DNA of 64,000 nt from HKST-UBA178 sp965223815 (GTDB lineage Bacteria; Pseudomonadota; Gammaproteobacteria; Chromatiales; Chromatiaceae): assembly GCA_965223815.1 (NCBI GenBank), contig OZ245019.1, positions 3,162,001 to 3,226,000 on the forward strand, in the 5' to 3' direction. Position numbers and translations under genes: made by a program. Shown piece after piece: positions 34,197 through 43,714 of the stretch. Numbering within the stretch: position 1 is the stretch's first letter; the number at the start of each line of letters is the position of its first letter. The notes beneath the pieces were generated by a model. It was not told the origin of the DNA. It made no database searches and saw only the letters and a list, made by a program, of their open reading frames with translations.

Positions 34197-35353
34197 TCGG
34201 TAAAACACCTTGCACACTCTCAGGGCTTATCGGCAGCGTCAGAAACCAACTCTGGGCCGATTTGCTAAGGCGCTGGTCAGTGCGGGGGCTTTGGTTTTCC
34301 GCGGCCTTACTGATCGCCGCCGGATTGGTGCATATTCTGCTATTGGACCTCGACACTCAGGTCGCGTGGGCACTCGCCTTGGCGCCTGGGGCAATGATAG
34401 TGCTCGCAGTCACGCTCTGGAGCCGGCCGACACAGGCGGAGGCTGCGCGCACCGCTGACCGCTGGGCAGGCGCGAAATCCCTGTTGATCTCAGCCTGGGA
34501 GCTGGGCAGGCGCAACGACAATCTGCCAGCCGTTGCCCCCCTGGTAATGGCGCGGGCTGAACGTAGCATTCCCCGGTGGGAGAGACGAATCGGGGCTGTA
34601 TCCCATGCCAAACTCGGAAGTCACCCTGTGTTGGCCATGGCCCTGTTTTTGATCGGCGCACTGCTGTTACAGGCCCCGGGCAAGCGCCAACCCTCGATCC
34701 AAACCGCTATAACACCAATTGATCACACAACCAGCGAATCCACCACAGCACCCCAAACACTGGCAGCAGCGATAAAAAATATCGACCTGAGTCTAAACAC
34801 CCCCGGTGAGGAATCAAGCATCTCTTCCCATCAGCGGGAACCGGCTCCCCCGGGTACCGGAGCACCACCCACCGCGACAGCGGCAGCCGATAAAATTGAA
34901 ACCGCTGCGACCGCACCTGGCTCCAATGACCTGGTCCGGGCATCGACCGACGCTTCTTCCATCAACTCCAGGAAACCGAAAATCGAAAGCGGCGTTAAAC
35001 AGGGGCCAACAGACCATATGGAGAATGACTCGAGCGGTCCCGCCTCTGGTGGCGGGAACCTGGCGGGTCTGGGCCGTGGCGGACCGCGACAGTCACCCGC
35101 CACCCAGAACTCAGCAATTGGACTCGAGACAGTGGAGATCAAGCGCAGTACCGGCGGGGGAGCTGGCGCCGCTGACCCGCGAGCGCAGGGGCAGGAATTG
35201 GGCACCCCAGGGACCATTGTTGCTGAAAACAGACGCAAAGGGGCGGTGGCGGCAGCCCGACTCGCCGCTGGGATGGAAGCACCGGGCCGCTATACACCTG
35301 CCGAGCAACAGCTTATCGCCAGCTATTTCCAATCGATGCGTAGCGGAGAGTGA
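34193..35353 (+). CDS. Membrane protein with long disordered segment, MoxR/VWA cluster
   Basis: I start at GTG 34193, which overlaps the previous stop (GTGA), giving 386 residues. Three hydrophobic helices lie in the first 170 residues (LWFSAALLIAAGLVHILLL, VAWALALAPGAMIVLAVTLW, VLAMALFLIGALLL). Then comes about 150 residues of Ser/Thr/Pro/Gly/Ala-rich, probably disordered sequence. The end, PGRYTPAEQQLIASYF, recalls the C-terminal motif of DUF4175-type proteins, which are found beside MoxR genes; the resemblance is weak. Confidence 0.6.
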   Translation: MIGKTPCTLSGLIGSVRNQLWADLLRRWSVRGLWFSAALLIAAGLVHILLLDLDTQVAWALALAPGAMIVLAVTLWSRPTQAEAARTADRWAGAKSLLISAWELGRRNDNLPAVAPLVMARAERSIPRWERRIGAVSHAKLGSHPVLAMALFLIGALLLQAPGKRQPSIQTAITPIDHTTSESTTAPQTLAAAIKNIDLSLNTPGEESSISSHQREPAPPGTGAPPTATAAADKIETAATAPGSNDLVRASTDASSINSRKPKIESGVKQGPTDHMENDSSGPASGGGNLAGLGRGGPRQSPATQNSAIGLETVEIKRSTGGGAGAADPRAQGQELGTPGTIVAENRRKGAVAAARLAAGMEAPGRYTPAEQQLIASYFQSMRSGE

Positions 35354-35355
35354 CC

Positions 35356-36360
35356 ATGAATTCCAGTGTGCAAAAGCTCGAATCACAGTTCGAAGGGGCG
35401 GCTGCAGATCTCTCGCGAATGCTCGAAGCGCTGGAGGGTGCCATCGTCGGCCAGCACCGGTTGATAACCGAGCTTTTGATCTGCGTGTTCGCAGGAGGCC
35501 ATGTGCTGATGGAGGGTCTACCTGGATTGGGTAAGACCCATCTCGCCAAGGCTCTATCCGCCACCATGGGTATGAATCTCTCCCGGGTGCAGTGCACTCC
35601 CGATCTGATGCCTGCTGACATTACCGGCAGTGAAATATTAACCACCTCAGATTCGGGGGAACAACGGCTCGCTTTTCGACGAGGGCCAATCTTCTCCAAT
35701 ATGGTACTCGTGGACGAAATCAACCGGGCGACTCCCAAGACCCAGGCCGCCCTGTTGGAGGCGATGCAGGAATCCCAAGTAACCCACGCAGGGGAACGGC
35801 ACCCGCTTCCCGATCCTTTCTGGGTTCTTGCCACTCAGAACCCCATCGAGGTGGAAGGCACCTATCCGCTTCCCGAGGCCCAGTTGGATCGATTTACCGC
35901 CAAGGTTGACGTGGGATATCCCGACGCGGACGCATTAATGGCGCTTCTGGATATCTCCCTCGACGACGAACCGGCTGATCAGCTTAAAGCAGCGGTCACA
36001 CCTTCGAGGGTAGTGGAAATCATGGGCCTGGCCCGGGCTGTAGTCATTGCCCGACACATCAAACAGGCAGCGGTCGATCTGGTTTTGGCAACCCAGCCTG
36101 GGTCCCCTGGGGAATCCGCGCTGGCCACCAGCCATTTCAAGTATGGGGCCAGCCCCCGCGGGTTGCAGTCCTTGCTGCGCTCGGCGCGGGTCAGCGCACT
36201 CCTGGACAACCGAGTGCAGGTCGACATCGAGGATCTCTACCGGGTTGCTCCCCAGGTTTTACGACACCGGATATTGCTGAAGGTTGAAAGCGAACTCGAG
36301 GGCATCAATATCAACCAGATCCTGGAAAAGATGCTCTCGGATTGGAGGGGGCGTTATTGA
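35356..36360 (+). CDS. MoxR-family AAA+ ATPase
   Basis: The 334-residue ATPase shows Walker A GLPGLGKTHLAKAL (about residue 55), Walker B MVLVDEINRATPKTQAALLEAMQE, sensor 1 ATQNPIEVEGTYPLPEAQLDRF, and the MoxR C-terminal lid with FKYGASPRGLQSLLRSARVSAL. MoxR ATPases act with VWA and DUF58 proteins to mature or assemble envelope enzymes. ATG 35356 follows GGAGAG; GTG 35350 is an alternative that overlaps the previous stop. The DUF58 gene follows with a TTGA overlap. Confidence 0.95.
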   Translation: MNSSVQKLESQFEGAAADLSRMLEALEGAIVGQHRLITELLICVFAGGHVLMEGLPGLGKTHLAKALSATMGMNLSRVQCTPDLMPADITGSEILTTSDSGEQRLAFRRGPIFSNMVLVDEINRATPKTQAALLEAMQESQVTHAGERHPLPDPFWVLATQNPIEVEGTYPLPEAQLDRFTAKVDVGYPDADALMALLDISLDDEPADQLKAAVTPSRVVEIMGLARAVVIARHIKQAAVDLVLATQPGSPGESALATSHFKYGASPRGLQSLLRSARVSALLDNRVQVDIEDLYRVAPQVLRHRILLKVESELEGININQILEKMLSDWRGRY

Positions 36361-37244
36361 CCCAGCCGTTGTCGCAACTTAACGAGGCCGAACTGCAGCG
36401 GCTTGCCAGAGTCGCGGAGCGTATGTTCGCCGGCAGACCCAGATTGACACCGGGAAATCAACCCCACCGTCTGCGTGCCGGTCACGGCATCGAGTTTCTG
36501 GACTACCGAGATTACCAGCCCGGCGACAGCTTGCGGGAAATCGACTGGCTGGCCTCCGCCCGCAGCCGCCGCCCTCAAGTTCGCAGGTTCCGCAATGAAA
36601 CCTCCTCCGACTGGTATCTGTGCCTCGACGATAGTGCATCCATGGGCCTGCAACCCGGAAAATGGGCACTTGCGGTACAGTTGGCAGCTGCGCTCGCCTA
36701 CTTGCTAATCCATCTGGACAACCGGGTCTCTGTGTTGCTTTTCAGCGACCGAATCGATGGTCTGAAACCCATGGGACGGGGCCAGCGTGCCTATGCCGGC
36801 ATCCTTCACTTGTTGGCAGAGAAAACACCTCGAGTACGGGGCGGAGACAGCATCCTGAGAAGCTGCATCCCCTATCTCGCTTCCGGCTGCCAGTTTTTCG
36901 TCATCAGTGACTTCCTCAAGGCCCGAGGAATGCGGCAGGATCTCGCCCTTATGGCATCGATCGGCGAAGCGACCCATGCCATTCAGGTGCTCGATCCTGC
37001 CGACGCCAGCCTGGAGACTATGGGTAGTTCCACTCTGGTAGACGTAGAGTCCGGCAACTCCTACCTGTTCGACATTGTGCCCGAGGCCAACGATCAGGCA
37101 GCCGCGAAGGTGGCTGAATTAACGACAGGTATTCATTCACACTGCAGGCGCCAAAGGATCAGTTTTTCTTCCTGTAACACTTCACAGCATTGGCGGGAAG
37201 TCTTGGTGGGTCATCTCTTTCAACCGGGACAAGGCCTTGCCTGA
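36357..37244 (+). CDS. DUF58-domain protein
   Basis: The 295-residue soluble protein contains the DUF58 core GIEFLDYRDYQPGDSLREIDW, RPQVRRFRNETSSDWYLCLD and the MIDAS-like DDSASM. A VWA-like fold follows (QFFVISDFLKARGMRQDL). The likely start is TTG 36357, overlapping the MoxR stop and preceded by GGAGGGGG. DUF58 proteins are the constant partners of MoxR; here it sits directly between moxR and the BatA-like gene. Confidence 0.92.
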   Translation: MTQPLSQLNEAELQRLARVAERMFAGRPRLTPGNQPHRLRAGHGIEFLDYRDYQPGDSLREIDWLASARSRRPQVRRFRNETSSDWYLCLDDSASMGLQPGKWALAVQLAAALAYLLIHLDNRVSVLLFSDRIDGLKPMGRGQRAYAGILHLLAEKTPRVRGGDSILRSCIPYLASGCQFFVISDFLKARGMRQDLALMASIGEATHAIQVLDPADASLETMGSSTLVDVESGNSYLFDIVPEANDQAAAKVAELTTGIHSHCRRQRISFSSCNTSQHWREVLVGHLFQPGQGLA

Positions 37245-38859
37245 TCTACTCTCTCCCCTTTGGTTGGTGGCGCTGCTGCCGCTGCTGCCATTTATCTGGT
37301 GGTTGCACCGCTTTCGCCAGCGAGGGAGAAAAATCCAGGTATCCGCGCTCTTCCTCTGGCACGGCCTCTCAGGAGGGAACCAGTTAGGCTCTTTGACCAA
37401 CAAGCCCGACCCTGCGTGGTTACAGCGCTTTCTTTTTTTGGGGGTACTGATTCTCACATTGAGCGGCCCAGTGTGGTGGCGGAGCCATGCCCTGATGATC
37501 GTCTGGTTTGACGACACACTGAGCATGAAAACCCTTGAGCGGGGCAAATTCCGGTGGCAGCTTGGGGTGGACGAACTCAATCTGACTTTGCGTGAATATC
37601 CGCGGTCCACAGTTGAACTGCGCCGCTTGAGCGCCCCCGCCACCGCAGTGCGAATAAACCCGGATGATCGCGACCGCATAGAATCGGTTGTCGAACAATG
37701 GCTGACCAGCCCGGGAAGAAAAACCAAACTCCCGCCACTGCCCCTCCAGCAGGGGCTGAATTGGCTAGTAACCGACGGCGCTGGCGGCGGATTGAAAGAG
37801 TGGAGCGAACAGGCCGATCTCGCTGGCATCTTGACGATCGGCTCAAGCACCGAAAACAGCGCTCTGACCCGGCTCAGCTTACGGCCGTCCTTGAATCAGC
37901 CATCCAATGCTGATTTGAACCTGCAGCTATCCAACCTGGGACGGCATAGTACAGTGACGGAACTCACCCTGTTTGCGGATGGCAATCCGCGATCGAAATG
38001 GGAGGTTGAGATTCCGCCGGGTGAGACTCTGACCCACAACACCACTCTGAGCATTGAGGGCATAGACGCCTTGGAGGCGCGATTGACCGCGACCAGCCCG
38101 AGATATCCAGATGCCCTGGCCGATGACGACAGCCTCACCATCCCGCTGCCAGGATCTGAGTGGCTGCTTCCGGTTGCACTGGACCCCGGCTGCCACGCAG
38201 CAGTGAGGCGCGTAGTCTCGACCATTCCCCGGCTGCAACCTGCCCGCTCTACAGCCCCCCAGGAGGCGCTCAGGATCAGCTGTACCGAAGAGACGGTAAT
38301 GGCCTCAGGACGCCCACTGATTCGCATACATACGCCGCGTTCCGCTAATCTCCTTGGGGGGGATCCCTCCTGGCAACCGGCAGCAAATCCCAATCTAAGA
38401 AGGTTGAAATTGCCAGATAGCGTCATTAGGGCAGACAGCCGCACTCTCAGACCGGGAGAAGAGATACTCCTGCAGCAGGCCGGAATTCCGCTCATTACCA
38501 AACACAAAGCAAGTAACCGCTATGATCTTTGGTTCGATACCGGCTACCCGCCTCTCACTGCGCGACCAGAGTTTCCAATCATGATCGCCGGGATCCTGGA
38601 GTCTGCGGTTGGCCAGCCGCTGATTGACGGCATTTACTCGGTGCAACGCGAACCGTCGGAATCCCGAATCATACCCATTCCGCTTACTCTCACTGCAGAG
38701 GCAGCGGCGACTACTTCAGGCAAGGTCGCAACCGATCCCGCTGGCTGGTTGCTGCTGGCGGCAATCGGTTATCTGCTCATCGAGCTTTTCCGCATCTGGC
38801 GTCATGATCGCGGTTATCTGATAGCAGCACCTCCACCCCCTGGGCAAGACAGGCCTTGA
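37237..38859 (+). CDS. BatA-like membrane protein with degenerate VWA
   Basis: The 540-residue protein starts with the BatA N-terminal double helix (LSPLWLVALLPLLPFIWW, a basic loop, then WLQRFLFLGVLILTLSGPVW). At the place of the usual VWA metal site stands FDDTLSM, where the first serine of DxSxS is threonine. The middle is beta-rich (LNLQLSNLGRHSTVTELTLFADG). A C-terminal helix closes it (GWLLLAAIGYLLIELFRIW). It begins at TTG 37237, overlapping the DUF58 gene by eight nt, and ends in a TTGA overlap with the next gene. Confidence 0.8.
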   Translation: MPDLLSPLWLVALLPLLPFIWWLHRFRQRGRKIQVSALFLWHGLSGGNQLGSLTNKPDPAWLQRFLFLGVLILTLSGPVWWRSHALMIVWFDDTLSMKTLERGKFRWQLGVDELNLTLREYPRSTVELRRLSAPATAVRINPDDRDRIESVVEQWLTSPGRKTKLPPLPLQQGLNWLVTDGAGGGLKEWSEQADLAGILTIGSSTENSALTRLSLRPSLNQPSNADLNLQLSNLGRHSTVTELTLFADGNPRSKWEVEIPPGETLTHNTTLSIEGIDALEARLTATSPRYPDALADDDSLTIPLPGSEWLLPVALDPGCHAAVRRVVSTIPRLQPARSTAPQEALRISCTEETVMASGRPLIRIHTPRSANLLGGDPSWQPAANPNLRRLKLPDSVIRADSRTLRPGEEILLQQAGIPLITKHKASNRYDLWFDTGYPPLTARPEFPIMIAGILESAVGQPLIDGIYSVQREPSESRIIPIPLTLTAEAAATTSGKVATDPAGWLLLAAIGYLLIELFRIWRHDRGYLIAAPPPPGQDRP

Positions 38860-41414
38860 ACATCGTGGGGAGACAACTGCTGCGTGTTTCACTGATCGGC
38901 CGGCTACTGGCGCTGGCGACGCTCGTCGTAGCGCTGCTTGACCCACCACTGCCGTGGCGCAATGCACCATTGGATATCTATCTGCTGCTGGACGAATCGG
39001 TCAGTATGCCGAGCGAGGGGCGTGACCGGGCCTGGAAACAGATAATGGCCTTGGGCGACTCACTGGCAACCGGAGACCGCTTTAATCTGATTCGGTTCGG
39101 CGGCCGCAGCTTCCGCGAGATCGAGGATATGGAATTCTCCTCAGAGACTTTCCAGGCTCTCGCCGGCTTACCGCCACCCCGGACTGAAGCAGTCATCCCC
39201 GATCGGAGCGACCTAGAACAGGCATTGCGGACTGCACTGGTCTCCCTCGACCCCGGGCGGCGTTCGTTGATTGTCATGGCTACCGACGGGATGGAGACAA
39301 CTGGCCAGCTTGACTCGGCGCTCCGAGCTGCAGGCATGACTGGAGCAACAGTAGCATGGATGCCTCCCCGAAATAACAAGAGCGACAAACCCATCTCGAT
39401 CAACGCGCTGCAGGTTCAAGACATCGCCCTTTCGGGAGAAAAGCTTCCGGTCACGATAAACATCAACAGCGCGGAACAGTCATGGGCCACCCTGAGCCTT
39501 ATCCTGAATGAGGGCTCTCGACAAGAGAAGGCAATGCAACTGCAACAGGGGACCAACGCCGCTCACTTCGAGGTCGAGCTGCCAGATGTGGGAATCCATC
39601 TTGTCGAGGCAGCCGTAAGCACCCGCGGGCCCACCTCCGAGCTGCTCGACAACCGCTCCGCGCTAGTGCGAGCCACTGGACTTTCGAGAATACTCGCGCT
39701 CACTAACCCTACGGTTAGTACGCCTTTTTTGGTTGCTCTGGAGACCGGGGGTTGGCGAGTGAGACGGGTTGCTCCGGCGGATTTCCAACAATCACTCCTC
39801 CGCGATACCGACGTGATACTAGTGGATGACTTGCCGGCATCCTCCCTAAGTGATGCGGACTGGCTTGCCATCGGCCGTGCAGTGGAGTTCGGGGGGACTG
39901 GGTTGATCGTTCTCGGCGGGCCCCATAGTTTCGGAGGCGGCGCCTACCGTCATGGGATCCTGGAGTCACTGCTTCCGGTTACTTCCCAATCACGCCAACC
40001 CCAGGATCCGGCAGCGGTACTTTTCGTTCTCGACCGCTCCGGAAGCATGGACCAGGAAGAGGATTCGCGCTACGGCAGCCGCATGGCCATCGCCAGGCGT
40101 GCCATTGCCCGCTCCGCCGCTCTTCTTGAAGCAGGAGACTGGAGCGGCCTATTGGCCTTCGATGCAGAGACCGAGGTCATATTGCCTCTGGGGCAACATA
40201 CCGATGCCGAACCATGGATCGCCGGCACCCAAGCACAGACTCCACAGGGAGGCACCAGGTTGGCTCCGGCACTAAGGCAAGCGATCGATATGCTCTCTCA
40301 GGCCCCACAGCAACAGCGCCTTATCGTACTGGTTAGCGATGGATATGTGGAACAGCAAGCCGACTACGGGAAACTCGCGGCAAGACTCGAGTCCGCAGAT
40401 ATTGACTTGGTTGTAATAGCCATTGGCAGAGAAGCTGCCGAGAACCCCACACTCTCTCTACTGGCCAACCGCAACGACGGCGGGATACTGGTAGTAGATG
40501 AACTTGTAAGGCTGCCTAGATTGATGAGTGATGAGATACTCAAGCGGCGATCGGTAGTGGCCCAAGGTCCGGTTACTCCGGTCAACGGATTTCCCGTGGG
40601 ATTTCGAATTCCGGGCACCCCTGCCTGGCCTGTGGTGGATAGCTACATGGTGACCCTTGAGAAAGCCGATGCAGTTGTTCATCTCAAAGCCCACTCTGGA
40701 GATCCGCTGCTCGCCAGCTGGTTCTTGGGCAACGGACGAGTAGTCGCCCTGCCGGCAGGGCTTGGAGAATGGACCGGCGCCTGGACCGAGTGGCAAGGCT
40801 GGGATACCTTCGTGGGCGGGTTGGTCGAGTGGACCGGCAGAATCCGGGGAGACCCAGGCCTGCATGTATACCGGCCGGATCGGCAAAATGCCCGCTACAT
40901 CGATGTGGATGTCGCTACGGCGGAGCAGATGTGGGAATCGAGCACGGCGGTTTCAGCGCTGGTGACCGATCCTGCCATGAAATCCTCCCCAGCAGAGGTG
41001 ACCATCCTGGGCCCGGGGCACTATAGGGTGCTCATACCGGCGACGCAACGCGGAAGGTATGACATCCAATTCAAGGCCGGCAGCAGGACGGTACATCACG
41101 CGCTTTTTCATGAACCGGTCACGGAGTTGAATCCTGCTCCCAGCCAGCGCGAATCAATGCAGGCTGCGTTGGAACGGGGTGACATTCGGATGTGGCAGCC
41201 AGCGCATCCCTTGAACGGATTGCCCGATATATACAAGGACAAGGGCAGTCGCCAGCTATGGCTGATCATGGCACTTCTGATGTATCTGGGAACCCTCATT
41301 GCCGAGCGCGATTTCCGTATTTCATGGCTATCGAAAACCCGCGCCCGCAATCTCACCCGCTGGTTTCTGGACTTGGCCCAAATGAAAGCCTTTACACGGT
41401 TGAGCAACCAGTGA
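38856..41414 (+). CDS. Double von Willebrand factor A domain membrane protein
   Basis: The 852-residue protein has an N-terminal helix (LIGRLLALATLVVALL). The first VWA domain has metal site LDESVSM (residue about 47). An Ig-like segment follows, then a glutamine-amidotransferase-like stretch (GTGLIVLGGPHSFGGGAYRHGILESLLPV). The second VWA domain has VLDRSGSMD (residue about 392) and the downstream QTPQGGTRLAPALRQAI. A C-terminal helix lies near residue 805 (LWLIMALLMYLGTLI). Both DxSxS sites are intact. The start is TTG 38856, overlapping the previous stop. Confidence 0.92.
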   Translation: MNIVGRQLLRVSLIGRLLALATLVVALLDPPLPWRNAPLDIYLLLDESVSMPSEGRDRAWKQIMALGDSLATGDRFNLIRFGGRSFREIEDMEFSSETFQALAGLPPPRTEAVIPDRSDLEQALRTALVSLDPGRRSLIVMATDGMETTGQLDSALRAAGMTGATVAWMPPRNNKSDKPISINALQVQDIALSGEKLPVTININSAEQSWATLSLILNEGSRQEKAMQLQQGTNAAHFEVELPDVGIHLVEAAVSTRGPTSELLDNRSALVRATGLSRILALTNPTVSTPFLVALETGGWRVRRVAPADFQQSLLRDTDVILVDDLPASSLSDADWLAIGRAVEFGGTGLIVLGGPHSFGGGAYRHGILESLLPVTSQSRQPQDPAAVLFVLDRSGSMDQEEDSRYGSRMAIARRAIARSAALLEAGDWSGLLAFDAETEVILPLGQHTDAEPWIAGTQAQTPQGGTRLAPALRQAIDMLSQAPQQQRLIVLVSDGYVEQQADYGKLAARLESADIDLVVIAIGREAAENPTLSLLANRNDGGILVVDELVRLPRLMSDEILKRRSVVAQGPVTPVNGFPVGFRIPGTPAWPVVDSYMVTLEKADAVVHLKAHSGDPLLASWFLGNGRVVALPAGLGEWTGAWTEWQGWDTFVGGLVEWTGRIRGDPGLHVYRPDRQNARYIDVDVATAEQMWESSTAVSALVTDPAMKSSPAEVTILGPGHYRVLIPATQRGRYDIQFKAGSRTVHHALFHEPVTELNPAPSQRESMQAALERGDIRMWQPAHPLNGLPDIYKDKGSRQLWLIMALLMYLGTLIAERDFRISWLSKTRARNLTRWFLDLAQMKAFTRLSNQ

Positions 41415-42001
41415 TGCAAAGAAATAGCTATTCGCGCGAGTCCGATAATAATGGCGAGATGATTACTGTCTGGGATCCGCTGGTACGCCTGTTTCACTGG
41501 TCACTGGTGGCCTCGTGTCTGCTCGCGTATATCACCCAAGAACAGGAGTACGAGCTTCATCTGTATGCAGGTTATACGGTATTGGCCTTACTGAGCATCC
41601 GTCTGGTATGGGGTTTCGTGGGACCTGGGTATGCCCGTTTTTCCGATTTCGTCCGGGGCAGCGGAACAATCCTCAACTATTTGAAGCAGCTCCTTGCGGG
41701 GTCTGCGCCCCGGTTTCTTGGCCACAATCCAGCAGGGGGGGCGATGATTGTTGCGATGATCGCTACCCTGCTACTGATTTCCATCAGCGGTGTGGCTCTG
41801 GACGCAGCTGAAAACAGGGCGGGACCGCTGAGGGGTATGCGCCTGTTTCTTTATACCGATATCATCAGCGACATACATGAGTTGAGCACCCATTTCGCCA
41901 CCCTTCTAGTTCCCTTACATCTGCTTGGGGTCGCAGTATCCAGCAGATTGCATGGAGAGAATCTGGTTCGTTCCATGATTGACGGAAAAAAAAGAAAATG
42001 A
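41414..42001 (+). CDS. Cytochrome b561-family (b-type dihaem) membrane protein
   Basis: The 195-residue protein has four to five membrane helices with candidate haem-ligand histidines: VRLFHWSLVASC, YELHLYAGYTVLALLSIRLVWGFVGP, DIHELSTHFATLLVPLHLLGV. A basic end follows (MIDGKKRK). It matches the hydrogenase-type cytochrome b/b561 family that passes electrons between quinone and a periplasmic partner. ATG 41414 overlaps the VWA gene stop by one base; ATG 41459 is an alternative that begins at MITVWDPLVR. It links the MoxR/VWA block to the ebo block, with a four-nt overlap to the next gene. Confidence 0.88.
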   Translation: MQRNSYSRESDNNGEMITVWDPLVRLFHWSLVASCLLAYITQEQEYELHLYAGYTVLALLSIRLVWGFVGPGYARFSDFVRGSGTILNYLKQLLAGSAPRFLGHNPAGGAMIVAMIATLLLISISGVALDAAENRAGPLRGMRLFLYTDIISDIHELSTHFATLLVPLHLLGVAVSSRLHGENLVRSMIDGKKRK

Positions 42002-42855
42002 AGTTCGCCTATAGCAGTAATGCCTACACCCGCACTTCCCTTCCCACGGCTCTGAGATCCATTGCCGAAATCGGTTTTCAGGGAGTGGAGATACTCTGCG
42101 ACCACCCCCACCTTTTTCCCGGCCGCGTCGGCACCGGGGAAATTGACGAATTGGCTCAACTGCTGAAGGAACTGGGATTGCATGTGAGCAATCTGAACGT
42201 CAATACTGCAAACTGCTATTTCGATCCCCTGCCGCCCGAGAACGTTTTCGAACCATCGCTCAGCAGTCGTCATGATGAGTTTCGCAAATGGCGTATTCAA
42301 TATACGATCGATGCGATCGCGATCGCTTCTCAACTGGGCGCATCTTGTGTGAGCGTTACCTCTGGACAGCCAGGGTCAGGAGGCACGCCGGCTGAGGGGC
42401 TGGCACTGTTTATCGAGAGCCTGAAGCGAATATGTGAAACCGCAGAAGCACAGGGAATCAACGTCGGAATCGAGTACGAGCCCGGCCTGCTCGTGGAACG
42501 GGCAACCGAGGTGGCCGATATAATCGAGCGTGTGGACTCACCGCGCCTTGGGGTCAATCTGGACATAGGACACTCATACCTCAACGGCGAACCGCCGGAA
42601 GCGCCAATCGAACTGTTGGCATCGAGAATTTGGAATGTCCATCTCGAGGATATTGCCGGGGGCAAGCACTACCATCTGATTCCCGGCACGGGTGACATGC
42701 CATTTCAGCGATACCTCGATGCATTGCTGAAGGTTGGTTACCGGAACTCTCTCACAGTGGAACTTTACACCTATACCCATATGCCGGAACAAGCCGGCCG
42801 CGAATCCTTAGACTTTTTACGTCGGCTAACGAGTGCCCGGGACTCCAATGTCTAA
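41998..42855 (+). CDS. Sugar phosphate isomerase/epimerase-like TIM barrel
   Basis: The 285-residue protein is a xylose-isomerase-like TIM barrel. Visible metal-site elements are VGIEYEPG (Glu), VNLDIGHSYLNG (Asp/His), IWNVHLEDI (His) and SLTVELYTYTH (Glu). The substrate is unknown. It precedes eboC with an eight-nt overlap and overlaps the cytochrome gene by four nt (ATGA). It belongs by position to the ebo block but is distinct from eboE, which follows later. Confidence 0.85.
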   Translation: MKFAYSSNAYTRTSLPTALRSIAEIGFQGVEILCDHPHLFPGRVGTGEIDELAQLLKELGLHVSNLNVNTANCYFDPLPPENVFEPSLSSRHDEFRKWRIQYTIDAIAIASQLGASCVSVTSGQPGSGGTPAEGLALFIESLKRICETAEAQGINVGIEYEPGLLVERATEVADIIERVDSPRLGVNLDIGHSYLNGEPPEAPIELLASRIWNVHLEDIAGGKHYHLIPGTGDMPFQRYLDALLKVGYRNSLTVELYTYTHMPEQAGRESLDFLRRLTSARDSNV

Positions 42856-43714
42856 TCGGCTCAGAGCACTGCTGCAGCTGGTGCGTCTACCGGCACTCTT
42901 TACCGCCTGGTCCAACATTTTGGCTGCCCATCTAATCGCCACCCAGGGAGCCATCGATTGGCAACCGCTAATGCTTCTGGTCCTCGCCAGCAGCGGGCTC
43001 TATCTGGGCGGTATGGTGTTAAACGACTGCTTCGATTTGGAAGAAGATCGGCGGGAAAGACCTCAGCGCCCACTACCCTCCGGCCGTATTGCCATTCGCA
43101 GCGCCTGGACCTTTGGGTTTTCGCTGCTGGCGCTCGGCTTGTTCAGCGCTGCGTTGGTCGGCACCCAGCAGCTCGCAATCGCGGTATTGTTGATGTTAAC
43201 AATCCTCGCCTACGACGGCTGGCTGAAGGCCCACGCAGTCGGCACGCTGGTGATGGGGAGCTGTCGCTATTTGAACTGGCTGCTGGGGCTCTCCGTGGCC
43301 CCATTGGACATAACCGCTTGGTTGCTGCCGATACCGATTTTTTTATACATCACCTCTGTGACGATACTCAGCAGGGGAGAGACGGAGGCCGCCTCCAAAC
43401 TGCTCCCCAGACTATGTTTGCTCGGCGTTTTCATCACCGGCATCGCTGTCGTCTCACTTCTTCTCGTCGGTGTTTTGAGTGATTATTGGGCACTGATACC
43501 CGGGGGCGTGTTCATGATCATGTTGCTACGCTCCCTCGGTCGCAACCTGGACACCCCGGAGCGCGTTCAGCATGGTGTCAAGATCTTGTTATTGGGCGTG
43601 ATTCCACTCGATGCGCTGCTTGTCGTGGGAACGGGGCTGTGGTGGGAATCCCTGTTGGTGCTCACCCTGCTGATACCGGGACGGCTGCTCGCCGGGTTGA
43701 TCTATGTCACCTGA
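42848..43714 (+). CDS. eboC: UbiA-like membrane prenyltransferase, EboC
   Basis: The 288-residue polytopic protein has about eight helices. The first UbiA aspartate motif is present (NDCFDLEEDRRERPQRPLPSG, N-x3-D-x3-D). The second one is not: the expected position reads ITSVTILSRGETEAA. UbiA proteins transfer polyprenyl groups to aromatic acceptors. EboC is the UbiA-like member of ebo clusters, where substrate and activity are undetermined. ATG 42848 lies five nt after GGGA. A 206-bp gap separates it from eboA. Confidence 0.85.
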   Translation: MSNRLRALLQLVRLPALFTAWSNILAAHLIATQGAIDWQPLMLLVLASSGLYLGGMVLNDCFDLEEDRRERPQRPLPSGRIAIRSAWTFGFSLLALGLFSAALVGTQQLAIAVLLMLTILAYDGWLKAHAVGTLVMGSCRYLNWLLGLSVAPLDITAWLLPIPIFLYITSVTILSRGETEAASKLLPRLCLLGVFITGIAVVSLLLVGVLSDYWALIPGGVFMIMLLRSLGRNLDTPERVQHGVKILLLGVIPLDALLVVGTGLWWESLLVLTLLIPGRLLAGLIYVT

